A DNA stretch of 8,421 nucleotides. It comes from Candidatus Gastranaerophilales bacterium (GTDB lineage Bacteria; Cyanobacteriota; Vampirovibrionia; Gastranaerophilales; JAQUYY01). The position numbers and the translations under genes were made by a program. The DNA is taken from contig JAQUYY010000073.1 in NCBI GenBank assembly GCA_028691575.1, positions 1-8,421 on the forward strand, written 5' to 3'. Shown here piece after piece: positions 1-4,732 of this stretch. Numbering within the stretch: position 1 is the first letter of the stretch; every line of letters starts with the position of its first letter. Under the pieces are notes generated by a model. The model had not been told where the DNA came from. It was given only the letters and a program-made list of their open reading frames with translations, and made no database searches.

Positions 1-171
1 CAAAAAGCATTGGTTGAACTTGACGGACCCGTGTTTAAAAAATTAGCTGATAACAGGGAAAAATGGGCAATGGAAGATTGTTACCTTTATCCTGGCGCTA
101 TCCAATACTACGGACCGACTGAAGTTTGTGATATCACAACAAAAACAATTCAGTTAGAAAGAAACATGTAA
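1..171 (+). CDS. pfp: Probable PPi-dependent 6-phosphofructokinase, C-terminal end (partial)
   Basis: The reading frame is open from the left edge and ends with TAA at 169-171, giving 56 visible residues. The piece contains NREKWAMEDCYLYPGAIQYY followed by GPTEVCDITTKTIQLE. This resembles the C-terminus of pyrophosphate-using phosphofructokinases, which typically carry a W..(E/D)D.Y..PGPIQ..GP stretch shortly before the end. Such enzymes reversibly phosphorylate fructose 6-phosphate with PPi instead of ATP in cytoplasmic glycolysis, which is common in anaerobes. The catalytic and phosphate-donor residues lie outside the window, so the ATP/PPi specificity cannot be read here. A strong terminator starts 28 nt after the stop, so this is the last gene of its transcript. 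Family assignment is from recognition of the tail only. Confidence 0.68.
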   Translation, partial: QKALVELDGPVFKKLADNREKWAMEDCYLYPGAIQYYGPTEVCDITTKTIQLERNM

Positions 172-199
172 GTAAAACTTAAAATATGACTACTAGGTG

Positions 200-230
200 C
201 GAGAGTTGATAAAAACAACTCTCGTTTTTT
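200..230 (+). terminator. Rho-independent terminator after the phosphofructokinase gene
   Basis: A perfect 9-bp stem, CGAGAGTTG (200-208) with CAACTCTCG (216-224), encloses a 7-nt loop and is followed directly by six T residues (225-230). It lies just downstream of the plus-strand stop codon at 171 and just before the end of the converging minus-strand HAD gene at 235. This is the best-formed terminator in the window. Confidence 0.92.
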
Positions 231-234
231 AAGG

Positions 235-577
235 TCAAACTATATTCCAATAAGGTTTAAATTTTTTTAGTTTCTCAAGGGTTTTTGAATAATCTCCGTT
301 AAATTTTATGGCTCGGTCATCAATATATGCAAAAGCAGGAGCTTTTACATTTGTTATGTTTGAAATATATTTTCTTAAATCATACTTTATGAGCCATTCA
401 GCAACATCTAAAGAATTTCTCGTTGTAAAAATAAAAATTTTATAATCTTTTGATAATTCTGATAAAAAACTATCTACATCTTGTTTAGGCATAAATAACT
501 CTTCAATTCCAGCCCAACCGTTATAATTGTTTAAAACTCCGTCAAAGTCTATGTAAACTATTTTTTTTTATTTTCAT
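235..577 (-). pseudogene. Small HAD-superfamily phosphatase, frameshifted at an A9 run
   Basis: The longest ATG reading frame (ATG at 492) starts inside the protein. Upstream in the same frame the DNA encodes YIDFDGVLNNYNGWAGIEEL, which carries the HAD nucleophile motif DFDGV, but this frame meets TAA at 570-568. An ATG at 577 reads MKIK and would join perfectly (MKIKKIVYIDFDGV) if the nine-A run at 561-569 had eight A. The other HAD motifs are intact: FTTR (motif II), and K in NVKAPAFAYIDDRAIKF with the acidic DD (motifs III/IV). The restored protein would be about 113 residues, cap-less, in line with small HAD phosphatases that hydrolyse phosphomonoesters; substrate unknown. Whether this is a true pseudogene, a slippage-expressed gene, a phase-variable gene or a consensus error in a homopolymer cannot be decided. 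Without the N-terminal segment the product would lack its nucleophile. Confidence 0.8.
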
Positions 578-617
578 AGAAAACAACTCATTATATGCCT
601 TTAACCAACATTTTTAT

Positions 618-646
618 ATTATAGACCAATGGAATTTTATTGTCAA
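618..646 (-). promoter_or_regulatory. Consensus sigma-70 promoter for the HAD gene
   Basis: Read on the minus strand, TTGACA (646-641) and TATAAT (623-618) are separated by exactly 17 nt, a perfect match to the housekeeping promoter consensus. Transcription would begin near 611, giving a leader of about 34 nt before the ATG at 577. The only Shine-Dalgarno candidate is a weak GAG about 11 nt ahead of that ATG. The -35 box lies only 19 nt from the start codon of the divergent Xre gene, so that protein could plausibly act on this promoter (inference). Confidence 0.82.
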
Positions 647-663
647 TATAAATAGAATATAAT
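647..663 (+). promoter_or_regulatory. Candidate promoter -10 region of the Xre gene, near-leaderless
   Basis: Three overlapping -10-like boxes precede the ATG at 665: TATAAAT (647-653), TAGAAT (653-658) and TATAAT (658-663). The first would start transcription about 5 nt before the ATG and the second almost exactly at it; the third would start inside the gene. No convincing -35 element and no Shine-Dalgarno sequence is present. The most economical reading is a leaderless or nearly leaderless mRNA. Confidence 0.4.
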
Positions 664-664
664 A

Positions 665-883
665 ATGAACAAAAATACAAAAGAAAGATTTGGACAAAAA
701 ATAAGAATCTTGAGAACTCAAAAAAATTTTTCAAGGGAATATTTAGCTGAAAAAACTAATTTAAGCACATATTATATTGGACAAATTGAGAGAGGAGAGC
801 ATAATATAACATTTAATGTCCTTATTGATTTAGCCAATGCATTTGATATTGAAATTAAAGAGCTTTTTGAATTTAGTTTTTAA
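665..883 (+). CDS. Small Xre/Cro-family DNA-binding regulator
   Basis: A 72-residue protein that is almost entirely one Cro/C1-type helix-turn-helix domain. FGQKIRILRTQKNFSREYLA forms helices 1-2 (residues 9-28), and NLSTYYIGQIERGEHNITF includes the recognition helix and the hallmark (S/G)QIERG turn. The tail ending in LANAFDIEIKELF is the usual closing helix, so the gene is complete at this length with no sensor or peptidase domain. It should bind DNA as a dimer in the cytoplasm. It stands alone, divergent from the HAD gene with 87 nt between the two ATG codons, so regulation of itself or of that gene is likely but inferred. No ribosome binding site precedes the ATG. Short Xre proteins of this kind occur in phage remnants, toxin-antitoxin loci and as chromosomal housekeeping regulators; no toxin partner or phage gene is visible nearby. 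Confidence 0.9.
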   Translation: MNKNTKERFGQKIRILRTQKNFSREYLAEKTNLSTYYIGQIERGEHNITFNVLIDLANAFDIEIKELFEFSF

Positions 884-969
884 ATTTATTATTAAAAATA
901 AGACAACGCTTTGTAAAAACGCTTTAGCACAGAAAATCCAAGCAAATAAAAAATTCAATAATTATTTTT

Positions 970-996
970 CTGTCTGCCGATAAGCAGGTGGGTTTT
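970..996 (+). terminator. Weak possible terminator after the Xre gene
   Basis: CTGTCTGC (970-977) can pair with GCAGGTGG (984-991) through five Watson-Crick and three G-U pairs around the 6-nt loop CGATAA, followed by GTTTT. The G-U pairs form only in the plus-strand RNA, which fits an ending for the xre transcript and not for the converging gene. The T run is short, so strength is doubtful. The remainder of the gap from 884 holds only AT-rich DNA and a tandem AACGCTTT repeat. Confidence 0.4.
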
Positions 997-1009
997 AATC
1001 TTCCATTAT

Positions 1010-1546
1010 CTAAAAAATAAGGATTTTTAAAATTAAAAGAGCAATGCTAACCATTGTTATGCCCGTTGAGGCTTTTTGGTATGTTCGCATTAGTTTATTG
1101 TCTTCATAAATTTCGTTTGCCTGTTGTGCTTTTGCCACTGTTGCAATTCTTTCTATCCTGCTTTCAAAATCTTCATCAGAATAACTGTTGTTAAACATTT
1201 TATTTTCAAGTCTTGCCAATCTTTCTTCTATCGGAGCATTTTCATAGGTTTGTGCTAGAATTCTTTCTTCCAGAACTTTGATAATAGCAAGTTTTGAATC
1301 TTCTTTATTAATATTTTGTCCTGTTATCGTTGAATATAAATTATTCACCCTTTTATTCAAACTCAAATCCTGAGATTTCCCATAAACATCCGTTTCTATC
1401 CTATCCAATCTTGAGTATATTTCTTCATTCTCATATACTTGACCGTATAAAATCTGCTCGATACGGGTTATTCGAGGATAATTTGCAGCAAAACATATTC
1501 CGCATAAAAACACACAGAAAAATATTGTTAAAAATATTTTTTTCAA
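1010..1546 (-). CDS. Secreted repeat protein with C-terminal membrane segment (unknown function)
   Basis: The start is TTG at 1546, supported by GGGAG seven nt upstream. The 178-residue product begins with a type I signal peptide (residues 1-20, KK then a hydrophobic core, cleavage probably after FA at 20 or 21; no lipobox). Two degenerate repeats follow: LYGQVYENEEIYSRLDRIE (33-51) and LAQTYENAPIEERLARLE (97-114), with related halves around 66-77 and 123-133. The shared pattern is an L/A-x-x-YEN-x-x-I-x-x-RL-x-R-I/L-E heptad-like unit, probably helical hairpins or coiled coil. A hydrophobic stretch at about 160-178 (GITMVSIALLILKILIF) looks like a C-terminal membrane anchor. The protein would therefore face the periplasm or cell exterior. 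I recall similar repeat proteins being common in Melainabacteria, but cannot name a function. It lies 91 nt downstream of the sigma factor gene and may be co-transcribed. Confidence 0.85.
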   Translation of the reverse strand: MKKIFLTIFFCVFLCGICFAANYPRITRIEQILYGQVYENEEIYSRLDRIETDVYGKSQDLSLNKRVNNLYSTITGQNINKEDSKLAIIKVLEERILAQTYENAPIEERLARLENKMFNNSYSDEDFESRIERIATVAKAQQANEIYEDNKLMRTYQKASTGITMVSIALLILKILIF

Positions 1547-1553
1547 ATACTAA

Positions 1554-1576
1554 CTCCCATATCGTAATGATATGGG
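1554..1576 (-). promoter_or_regulatory. Perfect inverted repeat overlapping the ribosome binding site
   Basis: CCCATATC (1556-1563) and GATATGGG (1569-1576) form a perfect 8-bp inverted repeat with a 5-nt loop. In the minus-strand mRNA the second arm ends in GGG, and these three G are the start of the GGGAG Shine-Dalgarno (1558-1554) of the repeat-protein gene. Folding would partly hide the ribosome binding site. It could instead be a protein operator. There is no T run, so it is not a terminator. Confidence 0.55.
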
Positions 1577-1637
1577 CATTGTTGCATAATAAAAATTTTT
1601 TTAAATCCCGGATAGTTTATGTCTGATTATATAATTC

Positions 1638-2480
1638 TTAAATGATTGACTTTCTCAACCTAACATTATTTGAGCTCAATAAATTTCTAAGTTTCATAAT
1701 TGCTTGAGAATGCAGTTGACAAACTCTGGATTCGGAGATTTTAACAGCTTCTCCGATTTCTTTTAATGTCATGTTTTCATGGTAATAAAGAGCCAAAATC
1801 ATTCTCTCTCTTTCCGGTAATTTTGCTAAAGCCATAGATAAATCCCTTTTAACGTCTTTTTCTTCGAGTTGTTGCATCGGATTTTTTGCATTTGTATCCT
1901 GAATAGTGTCAATAATTTCAACACCACCGTCATCTGAACTATCTCCCTTTTTATCGTGAATGGAAACAAAAGAACTGTTTTGCATATCATTAATAGCGTT
2001 TTGAACTTTTTCCGGCGACAAATCCATTTTTTCGGCAATTTCTTTTATAGTAGGTTGTTTGCCTGTTTGTTGCTGAATATCAGAAATAACTTTTTGAATA
2101 TCTTTAAATCTTTTTCGAGTAGTGCGGGGAATCCAATCCTGGCTTCTGATTTTGTCAATAATAGCACCTCTGATACGCATTAGTGCATATGTTTCAAACT
2201 TTGTACCTTTATCGGCAGAATATTTTTCAATAGCATGAATAAGTCCTTCTATACCGTATCCTGTAATATCTTCAGTCGAAATCGTAGGCGGAAGTGTTAC
2301 TCTAAGCCTACCTACAATATATTTTGTCAAATTCAGGTATTGAACAATAAGTTTATCTTTTATGTCTTTATTGGAATTATCTTTAAAATACTGTTTCCAA
2401 AGAGCCTCAACTTCCTCTTCAGAAAGTTTTTTAATCGACTTTGCCCCTGCTATTGTGGTGATACTGTTTACGGTATCCAT
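1638..2480 (-). CDS. fliA: FliA/WhiG-family RNA polymerase sigma factor
   Basis: Encodes 280 residues from ATG at 2480, preceded by AGGGGA at the right distance; the frame extends upstream to a TTG at 2498 but that would overlie this ribosome binding site. Region 2 (about 44-116) holds LIVQYLNLTKYIVGRL, the YGIEGLIHAIEKY core-binding stretch and RGAIIDKIRSQDWIPR for -10 recognition. Region 3 follows (about 118-175), then an acidic linker KKGDSSDDGG (178-187). Region 4 (about 221-270) holds LPERERMILALYYHENMTLK and ESRVCQLHSQAI, the signature of FliA/SigD/WhiG. There is no region 1.1, as expected for group 3 sigma factors. Such factors direct flagellar, motility, envelope or developmental genes. 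No flagellar gene or anti-sigma FlgM is visible, so the regulon here is unknown. The downstream neighbour is the secreted repeat protein. Confidence 0.92.
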   Translation of the reverse strand: MDTVNSITTIAGAKSIKKLSEEEVEALWKQYFKDNSNKDIKDKLIVQYLNLTKYIVGRLRVTLPPTISTEDITGYGIEGLIHAIEKYSADKGTKFETYALMRIRGAIIDKIRSQDWIPRTTRKRFKDIQKVISDIQQQTGKQPTIKEIAEKMDLSPEKVQNAINDMQNSSFVSIHDKKGDSSDDGGVEIIDTIQDTNAKNPMQQLEEKDVKRDLSMALAKLPERERMILALYYHENMTLKEIGEAVKISESRVCQLHSQAIMKLRNLLSSNNVRLRKSII

Positions 2481-2557
2481 TTTTCCCCTTAAACCCAATT
2501 TTCTAAAACTAGAGGTATCCCCTAATATTAATTGTAATTATCAGAGGCTATAAGTCA

Positions 2558-2573
2558 TCATTCGTATGAATGA
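2558..2573. repeat. Short inverted repeat upstream of the sigma factor gene
   Basis: TCATTC (2558-2563) and GAATGA (2568-2573) form a perfect 6-bp inverted repeat with a 4-nt centre, 78 nt upstream of the sigma factor start codon and 45 nt beyond the preceding gene. It could be an operator or a small leader hairpin. I found no convincing -35/-10 pair beside it, so the role is open. Confidence 0.3.
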
Positions 2574-2612
2574 AGTTAATTTGCTTTAAGTTCTGAAAAA
2601 TCCTAGAAATAA

Positions 2613-2633
2613 GAGTTTTACTTAATTAAACTC
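2613..2633. terminator. Weak hairpin at the end of the secreted-protein gene
   Basis: GAGTTT (2613-2618) pairs with AAACTC (2628-2633) around a 9-nt loop and spans the stop codon at 2618-2620. On the minus strand it is followed by TTATTTCT. The stem is short and AT-rich, so at best this is an inefficient terminator, and transcription into the sigma factor gene is quite possible. Confidence 0.25.
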
Positions 2634-3082
2634 GTATTTTTAGTATATGTAATTTCTTCAAGGACTATCCACTCATTTTGATATTTTTTGACTAACATCG
2701 AAATCGGGAATTTATCATTAGGGCTGGTAGATGGAGTTCTTGTTCCTGTTATTCTTATAGCATTACCTTCTTTTTGATATTTTAAATTTTCAAAATCATT
2801 TTTATATCTGTTAAATCTTGCCAATGCAATATAAAATTTTATTTTTCTCATATAATTTTCCGTTGGAAGAGTAATGGTTTTATTGTTTCCATCAGGGAGA
2901 ATGACCACTTTTTGAACTAAAGTAGTCGGCATATAAAAATCAAATGCTTCAGATTGATAAGAATTTATCAAATTAATATAGTTATTAAAAAATAATTTTG
3001 CTTCATTTATTTCAGTAGAAAACGATTTTAAATTGCTTGCGAGTATCAAATATATTGTTAAAAGTAAGAATTTGATTTTCAT
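2618..3082 (-). CDS. Small secreted protein of unknown function, possibly NTF2-like
   Basis: The ATG at 3082 is chosen because GAGGA lies seven nt upstream and the product then begins with a proper signal peptide (MKIK, then LLLTIYLILAS, cleavage somewhere near residues 19-23). The longer frame starts at TTG 3109 without a comparable site. The mature part of about 130 residues has an N-terminal helix (EINEAKLFFNNYINLINSYQ) followed by alternating strands, ending with a W-containing strand NEWIVLEEITY. A helix followed by a curved beta sheet ending in (E/N)xW.(I/V) resembles periplasmic NTF2-like proteins, but no diagnostic motif confirms it. There are no cysteines, metal-binding motifs or membrane anchor. 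It lies 99 nt after the tRNA-Leu gene and 137 nt before the sigma factor start. Confidence 0.8.
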   Translation of the reverse strand: MKIKFLLLTIYLILASNLKSFSTEINEAKLFFNNYINLINSYQSEAFDFYMPTTLVQKVVILPDGNNKTITLPTENYMRKIKFYIALARFNRYKNDFENLKYQKEGNAIRITGTRTPSTSPNDKFPISMLVKKYQNEWIVLEEITYTKNTSLIK

Positions 3083-3181
3083 CAATATATCCTCAAAATT
3101 TTTTGACAATATAATAGTATGATATCAATTATTAAAAATAAAAACCAACCGATTATATCAGATGGCTAAATTTTAATATAA

Positions 3182-3263
3182 TGTCGAAGAAGGGACTTGA
3201 ACCCTCAAGGATTGCTCCACACGGCCCTCAACCGTGCGCGTCTACCGATTCCGCCACTTCGAC
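3182..3263 (-). tRNA. tRNA-Leu, anticodon GAG
   Basis: On the minus strand GTCGAAG (3263-3257) pairs perfectly with CTTCGAC (3189-3183), followed by discriminator A at 3182 as leucine tRNAs require. The D arm contains GGTAGACGC. The anticodon stem CACGG/CCGTG encloses TTGAGGG, so the anticodon is GAG (3229-3227) and reads CUC and CUU. A long variable arm (GGA/TCC stem, loop GCAA) marks the class II type. The T loop is TTCAAGT. The 3' CCA is not encoded and must be added after transcription. Confidence 0.97.
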
Positions 3264-3282
3264 AGGTATCGTTTCAATTTAT

Positions 3283-3311
3283 ATAGTAAAATAATTGTTT
3301 TTTTAAGTCAA
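3283..3311 (-). promoter_or_regulatory. Promoter of the tRNA-Leu gene
   Basis: On the minus strand TTGACT (3311-3306) and TACTAT (3288-3283) are separated by 17 nt. Initiation would fall near 3276, about 13 nt ahead of the mature tRNA 5' end. The -35 box begins 11 nt after the preceding small gene ends, so the tRNA is probably transcribed independently. Confidence 0.7.
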
Positions 3312-3321
3312 CAACTGTAAT

Positions 3322-3591
3322 TTAAATTATTCTTTTTAAAACATTTACCAATTTTTTAATTAATGACGGTTTTGTTTTTTTAATACCAACGTTTAAAGTT
3401 GATTCAAAAATATCAGCCATCGAAGAATTTTTTAAAGCTTTTGCAGTCATTTTGTTGAGCGCATCTATAGCAGGATTGACTTGTTTTGCAATTTCCCGGT
3501 TTCTTTTATTAGCTTCTTGCAAAACTTTTTGCATTTTTTCAGCAGCAGCTCGCATATCTGCAGATTGTATATTTTTTATGTCAATATTCAT
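3322..3591 (-). CDS. Small cationic protein of unknown function
   Basis: An 89-residue product from ATG 3591, with AAGGA about eight nt upstream. I do not recognise a family. It is predicted to be largely helical: a first charged helix AAAEKMQKVLQEANKRNREI (residues 15-34) that looks amphipathic, a proline break at VNP (38-40), a second helix (about 42-54), and a Lys-rich C-terminus with KKTKPSLIKKLVNVLKRII (71-89). That tail is an amphipathic basic helix of the sort that binds membranes or nucleic acid. There is no signal peptide, no cysteine and no transmembrane segment. It lies 83 nt downstream of queA and just before the tRNA promoter. The clear ribosome binding site and fitting length make it a real gene. 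Confidence 0.72.
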   Translation of the reverse strand: MNIDIKNIQSADMRAAAEKMQKVLQEANKRNREIAKQVNPAIDALNKMTAKALKNSSMADIFESTLNVGIKKTKPSLIKKLVNVLKRII

Positions 3592-3668
3592 TGGGATTTC
3601 CTTTTTGAAATTTCTTTCTTATATTTATAAAAACATGAAACCTCTAAATATTGACAAATTTTTAATAT

Positions 3669-3691
3669 GCATGTTTACAAAATAAACATGC
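3669..3691 (-). terminator. Perfect hairpin overlapping the queA stop codon
   Basis: GCATGTTTA (3669-3677) and TAAACATGC (3683-3691) form a perfect 9-bp stem with a 5-nt loop, spanning the last codons and TAA of queA. In the minus-strand RNA it is followed by ATATTAAAAATTTG, which has no continuous U run. It may serve as a weak terminator or as a 3' stabilising hairpin for the glutamate synthase-queA transcript. Confidence 0.45.
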
Positions 3692-4715
3692 AATCTCCGT
3701 AACTATAAAAACGGTATTTTTTTTCAATGGCTTTCTTGTATGCATCGAATATAAAATCTTTCCCCGCAAGAGCGCAAACAAGCATTAATAAAGTTGATTT
3801 TGGCAGATGAAAATTTGTTATAAGTTTATCAATTATGTTAAACTTGTATCCGGGATAAATGAACATTTCACTATTTCCTGTCGTTTCTTTTATGCAACTG
3901 TCTTTTGCAAAAGCACTTTAAAGAGTTCTAGCAGTTGTTGTCCCTACCGCAACAATATTTTTGCCTTGTTTTTTTGCATTATTTATTAAATTTGCTGTTG
4001 TCGAGGGAATTTCATAACTTTCGCTATCCATTTTATGGTCTAAAATATTTTCGCATTTTACGGGACGAAAAGTTCCTAACCCCACATTTAAAGTCACATA
4101 TCCTATATCAATACCTTTATTTTTCAGTTTGTTTAAAATTTCTTCCGTAAAGTGTAAACCGGCAGTAGGTGCAGCAACAGAGCCTTCTTTTTGAGCATAA
4201 ACAGTTTGATAGCGTTCAAAATCAAGCATTTTAATCTGTTCATTGGTTAATTTTCTTTCTATATAAGGAGGAAGTGGGATATTTCCTGTCTTTTCAAGCA
4301 CTTCATAAATGTTTCCTTGATATTGAAGTTCAACCAACCATTTATCATTATCGGTTTTTTCAATAGCTTTTACTTGTAAGTCTTTTGAAATTTCAATTAT
4401 AGTATCGGGCTTAACCCTTTTTGACGGTTTAATTAAACATTCCCAAGTTTTTTTCTGTTTTTCTTTAAGTAAAAATACTTCAATAACAGCACCTGTTTGT
4501 TTTGTCCCTATTAGCCGTGCAGGAATTACTCGTGTATTATTCAAAATCAGCACATCATCTTTTGTTAAACAATCACAAATATCAAAAAAATGTTTGTGCT
4601 CAATATTTTTTGAAAACTTATCAAGTACCAGCATTCTTGAATTATCACGCTTTTGTGCCGGAAATTGCGCTATTAATTCCTTCGGTAAATCATAATTAAA
4701 TTCGCTTAATAACAT
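3675..4715 (-). pseudogene. queA: queA interrupted by an in-frame TAA at codon 266
   Basis: QueA (S-adenosylmethionine:tRNA ribosyltransferase-isomerase) uses the ribosyl part of SAM to turn preQ1 at tRNA position 34 into epoxyqueuosine, the late step of queuosine synthesis. Family motifs run in order: RDNSRMLVLD, DVLILNNTRVIPARLIG, ECLIKPSKR, YAQKEGSVAAPTAGLHFT, VTLNVGLGTFRPV, HKMDSESYEI and VGTTTARTL. After ARTL comes TAA (3920-3918) where the family has Glu (ARTLES). The same frame then continues for 80 intact codons with FIYPGYKF and LITNFHLPKSTLLMLV to the natural end at 3675. With that codon as GAA the protein would be 346 residues, the normal family length. This is one base substitution (GAA to TAA), not a frameshift. 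The truncated product lacks the conserved C-terminal part and should be inactive. The gene starts 17 nt after the GXGXG subunit with only a poor ribosome binding site. Confidence 0.93.
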
Positions 4716-4732
4716 CTATTTGCCCAAACATT

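Noticed and set aside
976..983. GCCGATAA on the plus strand, an exact match to the -10 element of FliA-dependent promoters, in the same window as a FliA-type sigma gene.
   Set aside because: No TAAA-type -35 element lies at the required distance upstream, the motif falls in the loop and arm of a hairpin, and it would drive transcription antisense to the repeat-protein gene.
2481..2498. A TTG start at 2498 adding six residues to the sigma factor.
   Set aside because: The added codons consist of the AGGGGA ribosome binding site of the ATG at 2480, which is the better start.
1956..2553. Several plus-strand reading frames of 60-85 codons opposite the sigma factor gene.
   Set aside because: They are antisense shadows of a well-supported gene, with no ribosome binding sites and no recognisable protein features.
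3083..3109. A TTG start at 3109 adding nine residues to the secreted protein.
   Set aside because: It would bury the signal peptide behind a polar extension and overlie the GAGGA site that serves the ATG at 3082.
3103..3115. TTGACA followed by TATAAT on the plus strand.
   Set aside because: The two boxes are separated by a single base, far too close for a promoter, and no plus-strand gene follows.
3675..3866. A separate 63-residue gene starting at ATG 3866.
   Set aside because: It is in the same frame as the first part of queA, 17 codons after the TAA, and encodes the QueA C-terminal motifs; the ATG is an internal methionine without a ribosome binding site.
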